Shown here in pieces: positions 1 through 10,650 of a stretch of DNA of 64,000 nt (position 1 is the stretch's first letter; the number at the start of each line of letters is the position of its first letter). A program made the translations under genes and the position numbers. The DNA comes from Dactylis glomerata (lineage: Eukaryota > Streptophyta > Magnoliopsida > Poales > Poaceae). The stretch is taken from assembly GCA_007115705.1 (NCBI GenBank), contig QXEO01000531.1, positions 16,107,464-16,171,463 on the forward strand, in the 5' to 3' direction. The notes below the pieces were generated by a model. It saw only the letters and a program-made list of their open reading frames with translations, was not told the origin of the DNA and did no database searches.

Positions 1-2
1 AA

Positions 3-908
3 GGATTCGAAGGAAGTAACAATCCCTCGACAAAGCAGCAAGGAAACAATGGAGCGCCTCAAGGACAAGATCAGCAAAACCAGGGACAGGACGACGACGA
101 AGGGTATGTACCATCAAAAGGACACATCATATCAATGATACAACCTGTACCGAAGTCGAACAAAGAGGAGAAGAGCATAACTCGACAAGTCAACTTAGCA
201 GTCATATCACCTCCAGCAGCAACGGAGTATTTGCACTGGTCAGAGCAACCAATAGAGTTCAACAGAGAAGACCATCCTATAACAGTACCTCGGCCGGGAA
301 ACGCGCCTTTGGTACTCAAAGCTCAAATCGGCGCGTATGATGTCGACAGAATATTCATGGATGCAGGGAGTGGAATTAACTTGATATACGCGAAAACACT
401 CCGAGCAATGCATATATCACTAGAGTTCCTAAAGCCAACAGATTGTTCCTTCCATGGAATCGTACCAGGAAGTGCCAATTACCCGTTGGGTCGAATATCA
501 CTCAATGTTTGCTTCGGCAACCGACAAAACTACAGAAGAGAAAGACTAGACTTCGAAGTCATGGACTGGCCATCGCAATATCACGCGATCCTCGGACGAC
601 CCGCGTTTTCGCGATTCATGGCAGTGCCTCACTACACATATTTGGTACTTAAAATGCCAGGACCAAAAGGAATAATCACAGTGAAAGGAAGTTTTGAAGT
701 TTCAGATCTCTGCGACAGGGAATTCCACAAGATGGCGCAAAATTTTGGCGTAATAGCCAACCATGCAGAAAAGGCAAAGAGCGCGACTACAGAAGGCGTC
801 AAGCTACTCGAAGGATGCGTCGCGGAGCACGAAACGAAGAAACCACGAATAGGAACATCAGGAGAAGACACAGGCGCAGAGGAAAAAGGGAAAGCCACGA
901 CGACATAA
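3..908 (+). CDS. Ty3/gypsy gag-protease C-terminal part, element E (open at window edge)
   Basis: The frame is open from base 3, so the start lies before the window; an internal ATG is at 135. The translation has a retropepsin-like core, FMDAGSGINLIY near base 350 (D-A-G-S in place of the usual D-T/S-G), followed by FHGIVPGS, YHAILGRP and FMAVPHYTYLVLKMPGP, a series I know from plant Ty3 protease domains of the Tat type. The upstream part is Gln/Asn-rich linker. The frame stops at 906-908 and no reverse transcriptase, RNase H or integrase follows; the next coding matter is an antisense gene. E therefore looks non-autonomous. It encodes a protease that would process Gag within the particle. 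The family is fairly sure, the lineage less so. Confidence 0.75.
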   Translation, partial: GFEGSNNPSTKQQGNNGAPQGQDQQNQGQDDDEGYVPSKGHIISMIQPVPKSNKEEKSITRQVNLAVISPPAATEYLHWSEQPIEFNREDHPITVPRPGNAPLVLKAQIGAYDVDRIFMDAGSGINLIYAKTLRAMHISLEFLKPTDCSFHGIVPGSANYPLGRISLNVCFGNRQNYRRERLDFEVMDWPSQYHAILGRPAFSRFMAVPHYTYLVLKMPGPKGIITVKGSFEVSDLCDREFHKMAQNFGVIANHAEKAKSATTEGVKLLEGCVAEHETKKPRIGTSGEDTGAEEKGKATTT

Positions 909-1197
909 GCATCATAAAGACAATAGAGTAGAACAATAAAGGCTGTAAAAGCCACGAGTCATACCAGGGGCAATGCCCTCTAGATCCAGAACACAGGTCA
1001 CAGGCCGGATCTCTTGGGTCACCCCATGTATCTTACATTAAAAGTATAAATAAAGACAAAGCGTTCCTCATATTCGAGTTTACGAGTCTTTTAAAGAGAA
1101 GATGCGGCAAACGCACGAACCATACAAATACGCCCTGAGAATAAATTTCAGACATATAAGTCGCGAAATACATAAACTCTCGCGTTCCACATACACC

Positions 1198-4100
1198 TTA
1201 CAACATCGGGTTATCAGAATCATCTACGCCTAAAGGATCTAGATAATGATACTCGCGGAAAAACGCAGCATCCGCCTCTAGAAGCCTAGCTACGAGTCTT
1301 CGAGCAGGTTGAAGCGTGTTCTCCATATGAACCCGAAGGCTAGCTCCACCTGGAGCTAAACTCAAGGACATTGTGCTATAATTCAATCTGGGGTGCCACT
1401 TGCGTATCCACCCGAGAGCAAAATTGGCACCAGCCACTAAGTTCAGTTCTATTAACCTATGAATACGATGACTGGATCTGAAAGCATCAAGAAGAAGTGG
1501 AAAAGTTGCAGGCAAAGGATTACGGGGAAGCATAATGGAGTGCATAGTTGTAAGAGCTCGCCGGCAACCATCAACTGACTCGCCAATATGCTGGGCACGG
1601 TCTTGAAACAATACAATGGCGCTCCGGCGTCGAGGATCAGACCACCAAGTCTCGTAGCCAGTCGACATCTTCTCCAAAGCAGCATTTTGCTCAGCAACTC
1701 GACGTTCTTCAGCAGCAAAATCCAAACAAGTACCTACAATGGCAAATATATCACAAAAGAAGTGCACAAATAGCCAAAGAAGGAGTCGAAAGAAAACTCA
1801 CATCGCAACAGCTCGCAAGCTGACTCGACAATGCCAAGAATGAAAGATCCGCACTCTTCATTATGAACAACCTTCGCCGTCAAGCTGGAGACCTTTTCTT
1901 CAAGGGAATAGATTTTCTTCATATAGCCACCGGCTAGGCTAGCCTTTTTAATAGCCATCTGTGCTTGGCATTTGGCCAAGGATAGGCGAGTTTCAAGGTC
2001 GGATATCCTGGAAGAGTATTCCGAGCATTGACTGCATCGACTAGGAGTCGACAAAATCTGAGGACCGAATCCATGAGCAGAGGAAGGAGCAGTATCATGA
2101 GTCAAAGGATCATTGACGCGCGTCGACTGCAAGCCAAAAGGAAAAGAAAGGAGAAACAATTTCAGAGAGGCAGCATAAAACTTCATACGAAGAGGATATA
2201 TTTACATAAAAGCACAACCCTATGGCTAAGGTTCTCGGGTTGCACTTAATTGAACTCTTTACATTCAAAAGGAGAAAACTAAAAAAAATATGCTACAAAG
2301 AAGCTAAGTCTACGCCACCTCAGCATTGTGCTCCATGGAAGAAGGGGGCACGGCCAGTTCCTCGCTAGAAGTCGACAGTGGCACTGGAGCTTTCGGCGCT
2401 GGAGGTGGTGCAGCAGGCACAGCAGAGGCTGCCAAAGGAGAAATCGTTGTCAGCAATGCAGGTGCCAACTTCTTCGCCCTCTCGAAAAACACCTTCATCT
2501 GGTCACGGGTGTGGCCATGGGGGGAGCTAACTTTCTCCCAGTCAAAGTTTGTACCATGCGCAAGAGAAAGTGCAATGGCACCTTCGGCGCCACGCTTAAT
2601 GGACAGCCCCTTCAGCTGGAGAGTAGGGTCCTCATCGCTGTCAAAAGTCTTGGCGAGTTCAGTCAGGTTGTCCTTCAGGATTGCCATCCTTTTCTTCGGC
2701 CACAACCCGGCAAATAGCCGTGACAGAACGCGGCCAGCCAACTCAAAAGTTTCCTGGATAGATATCCAGTTTTCTTTGAGTAGGTTAACCGCATCCATAA
2801 GAGGATCATCGTCCATTTGCAGGGACGACGGAGATACCCCTGTGAATTCTAAGCAATAGAAAAGAAAAGAAGAGCCAAGTGTCAATAAATACACCAGTGC
2901 AACAGGAGACGAAAACAGAAGACAAGTCGAAGAACTTACTTTCGGCAGCAGTAGACATGGTGTGAAGACGCTCTGCCACGGCCTGCTCTCGTTGAGCATT
3001 TTCCTTGTTGGCATCAGCTAAAGCCTTTTCCGCTTTCTTCGCCTTGGCAAGCGCAGATTTCTGCGACTTCTCAGCAATGGCCTTAGCAGCGGTCGCAACG
3101 TCGTAAGCTTTTTGCGAAGCTTTGAGCTCTGCCTCCAGCGAAGCAATTCGAGCATTGGCGGCTGCTAAAGCAGCTGCATAAGAAGTAGACAGGGAATCAG
3201 ATAGATAACAAAGGATAAAGTGCAGAAGACAAGTGGTGATTGGACGTCAAAATTATACCTTCGGAAGCTTTTGCAACCTTTAGGTACCCCGCACACTCTG
3301 TGCCCAGGGCAATAAATCTCTTCACTAAAGCCTGAGAAAAAGAAGTGTGTAAGAGTAGAAGTACATGAAAGGAAAGAAGGAAAAGAAGAATTGCTTACAT
3401 CATCAGAAGAAACTGTAGATGCGTGAGCTTCCAGAGAAACTTCGGCTTCTTTGTCCTTCTTTGCGCGTTTTGAGTATCGAGTTTGAGGAACCTTCTTCAC
3501 GCCGGACCTGGTGGCCCTCAGTGCAACATCTGGTTCGACAGGCTCATCAATCGCCACAGGAGAAGGTGGTGGAACAGCCATAGCATATGTTGGTGGCTCT
3601 TCGTCATCACTACATAAAAGGTATAAGTTATAGGAACAAGGCAATTGAAAAGTTCGACTACAACACTTACGATGCAAGCATGTCAAAGTACTCCATATCT
3701 TCTGCAAGAGCGGGGGTTTTTCCAGCCGCTGCAGAACTCGATGAAGCAATTTCGTCGACACGTTTCCTTTTCTTGTCGACACCAACATCTTCAGCAAATA
3801 CAGGAGGAGTCGATGTCGATGAGCTGGTTTCCTCTTCTGAATCTTCGACATCATCTCCGTCCTGACTTTTGTCAGCCTCGGGGGCTTCAGATGCAGGAGA
3901 GGCTAGATCAGCCGGAAGGGGTCCTTCCTCTGGAAGAGGAGGACGCGAAACAAGAAATTGGTGACCCTGCATATAAATAAGTAAGAAGAGTGCGAAGTCA
4001 AATAATAATGCAAGTGGAAACAAGCAAAGGTTCACAAAAAGTTGACGCAAAAATACATACCTCAGGAAGAGGGTGCACAGAGTCGAAGAAATCAGCGGCT

Positions 4101-4951
4101 AAATCCACAACTGCATGTTCCTTTGTGAGCTTGGTGAGATTCCGGACTCGCTTGTCGACATCTTCTTTCGATATCAGGTCTTCAGATATGCGAGTAGGAT
4201 CTTCCAAGCCAGAGAAACTCCAAAGTTTGGTAAGGCGATGCTGTAGGGGTTGAACTCGACGTTGAATAAAGAACGCCATGAGTTGCATACCCGATAGAGC
4301 ACCCCCTTGACCTCCTTTTAGAGATTTGATACGGGAAAGAAGAGGAAGAATTTCTTGTGCCTCCGCATCTGAGGGGAGGGCATCCCATGATGTCAATTTC
4401 TTTATCTCTTGGGAAGCATCAAAAGGAGGCAGGCCGAATTCATCTTTAGGAGAGGATTTACGGTCCTTGATATAGAACCACTTTATCCTCCACCCTTGGA
4501 CAGACGCGGCCATGGAAAATTCAAAATATTGTGCTTCAGGACGCACAGAAACAACGGCTCCGCCCAGTTCGGGTTTCCTTGCCAGAGAAACATTGGGACG
4601 GAGTCGAAAGATCGATCTCCAGAGAGGGAAGTGGGGCTCAATGCCCAAGAATGACTCGCAGAGAGTCACGAAGCAAGCAGTGTGAAGAAGGGAATTTGGT
4701 GTGATCTGATGGAGCTGCACACCATAGACAAATAGCAGCCCACGGAGAAACTCGTGGGTAGGAAGGGACAAACCGCGGAGGAGAAAAGCAAGGAACGTTA
4801 CCCGGTAACCACTCGGGGGCTTCGGGATCCGCTCTGTACTTGGGAATTGGATGGAATCCTGGGCGGAGATGAGACCGTCCGCCCTAGCCTTCTCCACCTC
4901 CTTCTTGGTGATGGTGGAGCGCACCCATTTGGTGGCAGACGTCTTGGCCAT
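1198..4951 (-). CDS. Antisense intron-containing gene of element E (putative gypsy-type transposon protein)
   Basis: Read on minus, the exons are 4951-4061, 3966-3671, 3609-3399, 3331-3259, 3173-2940 and 2848-2310, all with GT..AG borders. They sum to 2244 bases (747 residues plus stop). Two further exons, 2126-1802 and 1731-1198, have good borders and could join if a weak donor just before the 2310 stop is used. The first exon carries the region of the plant family called putative gypsy type transposon (GLSLPTHEFLRGLLFVYGVQ, QGWRIKWFYIKD). An acidic Ser-rich exon, then an Ala/Lys/Glu coiled coil (exon 5), then a Pro/Ala tail follow. An in-frame ATG lies upstream, near 4988, so the start is uncertain. 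Antisense genes between pol and 3' LTR are known from Tat-lineage elements; the function is unknown. The frame looks intact. Confidence 0.65.
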
Positions 4952-5095
4952 GGTGCTCTTAACGCCCAGATGTTTCACGCGCATCCAGCACAAAGCACGC
5001 TTGGGGGCTTCGCAAGAGAGGAAGGGATAGAGGAGATCAACAATGGAGGCGGCAGAGGGAACGAGCTGGTAAACAGTAGGATTCCCCACTATGCC

Positions 5096-5104
5096 ATTTA
5101 TATA
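5096..5104 (-). promoter_or_regulatory. TATA box of the antisense gene
   Basis: The minus strand reads TATATAAAT here, about 145 bases before the chosen ATG at 4951. This places transcription start near 5065 and supports independent antisense transcription toward the gag end. It is a sequence match only. Confidence 0.5.
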
Positions 5105-6217
5105 CCTTCTGGGAGAAGGATCGTGGGCTGAGACGTGGCGCAAAGATCGGAAACGCCAGCCCACCAACGGTCAAAAATCGTGCAGCCCACTAACGGTCAA
5201 AAAATCGTGAAAGTTACAGTGCTACCCATAAAACGGTTTGCACTGATGAAGAGCCACGTCTTCGTTGACGTCATCGAATATATATATATAAAGGTAAAGG
5301 GATGGCGCCGACAAATGCCGAGCTTATAGGGAAAAAAGATCATATATGAAGGATTTTTTGGTTATAGCCTTGGGGGCTGTTACTTTCAAAAATATAGAAT
5401 GGAGCTTTTCATTGAAGTAGTGAACTCGAACTCGACGACAAGGTGTCCTTGAAAGTATCTCGAATTGAAGAACTTCGGAGTTGAAGTGTTTTGAGTTGAA
5501 GTATGATGAGCTACATTATCTCTTGAGCCTATACTCGAAAAAACCCTTTTTTCGACTATAGCCTCGGGGGCTACTCCCATCGGGAGCGCTGAGCGCGCAC
5601 CCGACGATATTTGTTGATTAAGCATTAGAGATTGGAGAAGTATAGGAGTGTTACTCCCATCGGGAGCGAGTTTTATGGTTGTAGAAACCCGAATATTTTC
5701 AGTCAAATTTTGACTGCGACATGAAATTCTCGAGTTGTGTTATCGCAACACGACTCGAATGCCGTGACTTGTCACGAAGGTAAGACCCCGGGATCCGTCC
5801 TATGTGGCCTGGTATACGCACATGGATGCGCTCTGCTGGTATGTATCCGTGTCAACGACACGAAGAAAATCCTGGTGGACGCACTGGGTACCCTGAGAAC
5901 CACTGGGATTCATTCTTTGTAAGTCCTAAATGCGGAAAAAGAATGGATTTGACCGGTATGCCGAATTCAAATCCAAGGGGATTGAATTTGAAGTAGGTGA
6001 CAAGTATCTGTTCCGGCAGTTAACTGACCTCTTGATCCATCAGAGTTGTCAGGCTTGCTCATCAAAACCCCTTGCGAAAGAATATCATGAAAATAAGTCG
6101 AAAAGACTAAGTCGAAGATTTGAAGATATGAAGAAGTCAAAGAATTGATCAAGTCGAAGATTTAAAGATTAGAGATTCAACCTGAATCTATAATTCTGGT
6201 AGAATCTCAGGGGCTAC
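5105..6217 (+). other. Untranslated 3' region of element E
   Basis: No long frame here looks coding. The stretch has many CTCGA/TCGAC motifs, two copies of CTCCCATCGGGAGCG (near 5573 and 5654) that are self-complementary (CTCCC/GGGAG), and short purine runs. It ends in CTCAGGGGCTAC, the probable polypurine tract directly before the LTR. Confidence 0.5.
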
Positions 6218-6551
6218 TGACAATGGTATAGTTAATAGAGCCCGTTAGTTGAGTACCCATGAGGCCCGATAAGCTAGGCCCAATTGTAATGATAGTCGAA
6301 TACGAGTTGTTACCGTATGTCGATATTGTAATCTGTATCGTACCCTACCCGATCCTCGAGACCTGGCCACCTATATATAGGGGCCAGGAGGGGACGGTGT
6401 GGGGCAGATTGAAAGAAAGTCAGGTTGAACACCCAAGTTTACTTTCGATACACACCTATTTCGACTAATCTTACCTTCGAGTTCATCCGACGCCCTATCT
6501 CCCCGATCCTAAGTCCTTCATCTAGGACATTTGTCGAGTTAACCCTCGTCA
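6218..6551 (+). repeat. LTR of element E (334 bp)
   Basis: The segment starts TGACAATGG and ends CTCGTCA, giving TGAC...GTCA inverted ends. It follows a polypurine-like tract and holds a TATA motif (CCTATATATAGGGG near 6370). The matching 5' LTR would lie before the window, so the borders rest on structure rather than on a second copy. Confidence 0.6.
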
Positions 6552-6552
6552 C

Positions 6553-6776
6553 TTATACACTTCAACACCCCCACTCACGTGTGACGAATCAAGGGAGAAG
6601 AGAAAGTCAACACGTGGAACCAAACAGGAGAAGAGAAAATCAACACGTGGACACAAACGGGAGAAGAGAAAGTCAACACGTGGACACAAAGGGGGCAACA
6701 ACAATTTTACAATAAATTGCGAAAACCAGGACTCGAACTCGAGACCCTGGGCTCTGATACCATGTCAAGCTTCATG
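6553..6776 (-). repeat. Truncated 3' end of copia-like element F with a second LTR-tail/PBS junction
   Basis: On minus, the F gag frame runs into CATGAAGCTTGACA (an LTR tail), then TGGTATCAGAGC (tRNA-iMet primer-binding site), then a short internal sequence, a G-rich tract and TGTTGAAGTGTATAA, which matches the F LTR start. Only 15 bases of this LTR remain before the LTR of E. It looks like a fusion of a gag-bearing element and a shorter sibling. Confidence 0.5.
6593..6691 (-). repeat. Three tandem 33-bp units, each with a G-box
   Basis: The units are 6593-6625, 6626-6658 and 6659-6691, nearly identical and in perfect phase. Each contains GAGAAGAGAAA and AACACGTGG; CACGTG is the plant G-box core. 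A fourth CACGTG stands at 6577-6582. They lie close to the G-rich tract at the 3' end of F. Confidence 0.75.
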
Positions 6777-7626
6777 ACCGCAACGAGGCCAACGGCACAG
6801 GAGGACCACGAGCAGCAAGTACAGAGGGAACCTCAAGAAGACCAGCACCACGAAGACGAGTCTCCTCAGCACGAAGCTCAGACAGCACCTCAGAGAGTGG
6901 GACACGACCACGATCAAGTAGCTGGGCGCGACGAGGCTCGAACTCCTTGCGGAGCCGAGACAAGAACTCATAGACACGCTGAAACTCCAGATCAGCGCGC
7001 ACAGTCAGACAGCAGGCACAAGTGGCACAGACAGCTGTACGAAGAGAATCGAGCTGGCGCTAGATAGCAGCACTCTGAGTATAGAACTCATCAATAGTAG
7101 AATCACCCTGCTGAAGAGCATGCTCCTGACGAACCACAGACAGGTAAAGAGCATCCCCAGACGGCTGATAGCGCTGACGAAGAAAGGCCCACTGAGCAGC
7201 AACAGTAGGAAGACCCATGAACTCAGCAGCATACTGAGGCAGAACACTGGAAGTAAGAACAGCAGCAGCACGAGCATCCTCATCTATCCACTGAGTGTAG
7301 TCAGTCAGATCCAGCCGGTAGGTCGCAAGAGCGTCAGAATACTCCTGGACCTGCCGGTCATACTCAGCCAGAGCAGTAGCATCAGTACTCTTGGCTGCAT
7401 CCTTGTCCTCCTGAGTAGCATCGGGGGCAAGGGCAACAGGCGTCGGTGGAATAGGCGCCGTAGGAGCAGTGCGGCGTGGCGGATAGGGGACCTCGCCAGA
7501 AAGCACACCCCACAGACGGAGACCGCGCATGTGAACGCGCATAAAGGCAGCGAAATCAGGATAATTCGCGCCATCAAAAGTCACCGGGCAGCGAGGAATC
7601 GCAACATAGCCCGATGAGGAAGACAT
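6772..7626 (-). pseudogene. Copia gag of element F, one in-frame stop, 3' truncated
   Basis: Reading from 7626, the product starts MSSSSGYVAIPRCPVTFDG and has the plant copia Gag layout: an F-DGANYPDF-W-like segment, a Pro/Ala linker, then an alpha-helical body including QYAAEFMGLPTVAAQWAFL and a helix starting RADLEFQRVYEFL. Frame and family resemble the UBN2/gag polypeptide group. A TAG at 7060-7062 replaces what is probably a Trp codon; the frame then continues to 6772, where it meets the LTR-tail sequence. Zinc knuckle, protease, integrase and reverse transcriptase are missing. The primer-binding site and LTR lie at 8315-8412, so the leader is about 690 bases. It would have made the capsid protein. 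Confidence 0.7.
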
Positions 7627-8314
7627 CTCTCTCTGTCTCTCTCTTTTTTTTTACAGAACGCTCACAGGCAGATGAAATCCGGCGAAATTCGCACTGATCA
7701 GATCAAATCCGGCGAAATCAAGCTAACAACCAGCAAGATCCGGCCTGGCCGGACCTATTCAGGGCGTCCGGCGGCCGTTCCGAGGACGGGCGTGGGCGTG
7801 GGCGATCCGAGCAGCCGAGGCAGATGATGGGCGGGAGCAGCACGGCGGAAGCAGCCAAGCAGGGGCCTATCTGATCCAAGACGGGGGCGGGCGGCTCCAG
7901 CTGAGATCCAATCCAGGGACTGGCGATCGGCGATCCAATCCAGGGCGGCGGTGACGAGACCAAGCGATCGAGGCGGGGGGCCAGGCGATCGATCCATGGG
8001 CTGACGAGACCGGGCGAGCTGGCTTATCGAGGCGAGATCGGATCCGGGGCGGGGAACCGATCGAGGCGGGGAGCAGGAGCGGATCCGATCCAGGCAGGAG
8101 GACAGGAGCCCTGCAGAAAGAAGACGGGCGTCCCTGGGAGGCAGTACCGAGGCCGGACGGGGGCAGCACGGAAGGCAGTACCGAGGCCGGACGGGGGCAG
8201 CACGGCCGGACACGCAGGGACCAAGATGACGGGAGATGGCGACCACGGTCAGCACGGGAACCGGCTAGCAGCCGGGACGAGCCGACGGCGGTGGCGGTCA
8301 CAGAAACCTAATCT
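7627..8314 (-). other. GC-rich leader of element F
   Basis: This is the noncoding stretch between primer-binding site and gag. It has a T/C-rich run next to the gag start and repeated GATCC/CGATCGAGGCGGGG-type motifs. Several frames are open on minus, but only because of the GC content; none resembles a protein I know. Confidence 0.5.
8140..8205. repeat. Direct duplication of a 32-bp unit
   Basis: Bases 8140-8171 and 8174-8205 are identical (start GGCAGTACCGAGG, end GGCAGCACGG) and separated by AA. It is a recent local duplication in the F leader. Confidence 0.85.
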
Positions 8315-8329
8315 GGTGCTCTGATACCA
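8315..8329 (-). other. tRNA-iMet primer-binding site of F
   Basis: Minus reads TGGTATCAGAGCACC, the standard initiator-Met primer site of plant copia elements, directly next to the LTR end. Confidence 0.8.
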
Positions 8330-8412
8330 TGTCAAGCTTCATGCACTAGCCAACGCAACCAAAAGTCCGAACTGATGGAAAGGGCTAGGCAATTCAATTA
8401 TACACTTCAATA
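8330..8412 (-). repeat. Short 5' LTR of element F (about 83 bp)
   Basis: On minus it runs from TATTGAAGTGTATAATTG to GTGCATGAAGCTTGACA, directly before the primer site. The expected first dinucleotide TG is TA, probably a point change; the truncated copy at 6553-6567 keeps TG. An LTR this short is in the range of small-LTR (TRIM/SMART-like) elements, yet it drives a full-length gag. Confidence 0.6.
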
Positions 8413-9378
8413 GTAATGTCTGATTAAAAAAACCTTTATCCCACCATCTGATGATAAATTTGTTTAGTTCATAGTAGAGAAGAGATAAGCGTGTGGAGTA
8501 GGCTGAGGATAGTCCAGGGCATGCTCACTTTGACTTTGTGTTTGCGAGGATTGCTTTAGCTTCATCAGCCTGCATAGTAACAGAGAAATAATTGGGATAT
8601 GAATCCAATCAAAAGTGTGAAAGACAAGGCTGAAAGCACAAGGATATTTGCATAGTATTGCACTGTTTATTTCCTAAGCACGCTTGATTTGAAATATTAA
8701 GAAGGTAAGTTCCGACAGAATTCAAAGGGGGATTGTAAACCCATAAGTGTAGCCTGCACACTCCAAGTCCAAGGGAAGATTGGAAGAGGGCTAATCAAAA
8801 TCCATGCCTCCACATGTGTATATATAGTCCTGAATTCATCTAATTATTTTTTATTAGTTCAAATTTCTACCATCCAAAATAAAATTTATCCATTCTAAAT
8901 TAACCGAGGGGCATCCTTAAGAAGGTACAACCGCAGGAGTAAAGTTAACATGTATATATCAATATAGCCAGGATAACACGACAGGATAGTTCAAAATAAG
9001 ATCAGCATGATTTAGTGTGATGTAAAGGCCAGAATAATTTGGTGGCTAACACCTAAATATATTGCATAAATTGCACATGTTTGTAAACCTTTATCAGTTC
9101 TCAGTGGTAAACAATCAAAAATACTAAATTGAACGTGCTTGCCAAATTTTATCCACCCGAAAGAAATCCCAACAGGCATGCGTTGAATCCAAAATAACAG
9201 CCAAAACAGATGCAAAACAACTCGGCAGAGAGAAAACTGCTTAAGGTTTCCACTTTCAGAAAGAACAACACCGGTGGTGGTCTTGGTGTGATTTTTGCTT
9301 ATCCCACCAACAAGATTGGTGTTCAGTGGTCTAGCATCAAATGGGATTCAAGCAAAAGAGAACAAAAAGACGTTATAC
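8413..9378. other. AT-rich host-like DNA
   Basis: No coding frame can be supported. It lies downstream of the carrier pseudogene on minus. A short minus stretch near 8535-8575 (ADEAKAILANTKSK then stop) follows an AG and could be a last exon, but I cannot tie it to the carrier. Confidence 0.35.
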
Positions 9379-9985
9379 CTGCTTGGCCTCATCGTAAGTT
9401 GCCATTTTTTATGCCGTTAGGAATCCCACTGTCACCATAGCTGGGTCAGTTTCTTTCCAAAGCACTCTGAGGCCTTCCTCTGCTACAATCTTCCTCATCA
9501 CTGTGTTTGCAGAAACCTGTGAACTCCTCTATAGGATGTGCCTGATCTAAACCTAGTAATAATTAGAATTAAGTAAATATCACTATAGTGTACCATTTAA
9601 ACCTCCATTAGATTTGTCAATGCAGTTTCTATGGCGCCAGCAACTACTCAAGATGCAAATTAAAAGAAAGGTTTGTTAAACCAAATGAATAGTTGTAGAC
9701 ATGTTTGCATAGATCGTATAATCCTAATAGAAGGCCGACATAGATGAGGATCTAAATACTGCTGGTGTAGATCCGAAATAGAGTTGTCTAGGGCCTTCCT
9801 TTCCAACCACTTTCGTAAATATTGAGCCCTGATAGGTTTCATTTAACAGTATACTTATCAATAAATTAGTAAAACTGCATAAAAAGAAACGATACATAGA
9901 AGATGTGGAACTGTGCTTACCATTCCAACTAAGCTTCCATTCTAACCAGCAAGCTGCATCTGGAGCCTAATTTTTATAACATCTG
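9379..9985 (-). pseudogene. Mitochondrial substrate carrier (SLC25 type) gene fragment
   Basis: Four exon-like pieces on minus fit a plant mitochondrial carrier. Piece one (9985-9921) reads DVIKIRLQMQLAG...GSLVGM and ends at a GTAAGC donor; it holds the family signature D-x-x-K-x-R. Piece two (from 9828, after an AG) reads GSIFTKVVGKEGPRQLYFG...TPAVFRSS. Piece three (about 9655-9599) reads VVAGAIETALTNLMEV, where family members have TNPMEV. Piece four (9513-9379) reads MRKIVAEEGLRVLWK and MATYDEAKQ, ending at a GTATAA donor. In-frame stops occur in pieces one to four and the end of the gene is missing. A working carrier has about 300 residues in three repeats and exchanges metabolites across the inner mitochondrial membrane; this copy is dead. 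The copia LTR begins about 120 bases upstream of it. Confidence 0.75.
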
Positions 9986-10107
9986 CGGACAAAAATGAAG
10001 GTATCTATATAAAATTATCTTCTTTTCTGAAGAAATAAATGTACATATGCGACCATCCTTTTGCTAAAGTTACAAGTGTTGTAATAAACAATTCATTCTT
10101 ATCAAGT

Positions 10108-10612
10108 TAATCAGAGGGTTTGCGACCCACCTCTTGCTGCTTGCGCCGCCTCCGTAGTCTACTCCACCCCGAACGCCGGCGTGCACCGGCGAATGGGAGA
10201 GCAGGTCTCCGGAACCACTTGCCTTTGCGATCCTGTACGGGAGAGGGCGAATTAGGTTTTTGGGAAGCACGCTGCGTGACTGCTTGAGTTCTTCATCACG
10301 GGTCGTCTTCCCTCCAAGTCGGGCGGTGCATCATACCGCCGTCTTCATCGCCGTCTGCTTCGACCGGTCTTCTCCAACGTTGTCATCAACAATGTTACTG
10401 CTACGACTACATCTGCAAGCAAACGGTACGTGTGGTGTACTGCTGTTTTCCTGTTCATCATGTTCTGCGAGTACATATTTCGCTGCTACTTGTTTCCGTT
10501 CATCTTGTTGTTCAGTACATCTAGTATGTTCGAGTTACATGTGGTAGTAGCTGGTTTTGTCATGTTTAATATTCTAGAATTAATCATGGAAATTGTGCCT
10601 AATTATTCAACA
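10108..10612 (+). repeat. 5' LTR of copia element C, left part missing
   Basis: This matches 54555-55049, the right part of the 3' LTR, with scattered substitutions, and ends in TTCAACA at 10612. About the first half of the LTR, including the TATA box, is absent, so the 5' copy lost its promoter. Confidence 0.8.
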
Positions 10613-10650
10613 ATCCAAAAACCTAATTGTAAGCAATTCGTGAATTATCA

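Noticed and set aside
6717..7067. Plus frame of 116 codons opposite F gag
   Set aside because: It is the mirror of the minus-strand gag and spans the LTR-tail junction.
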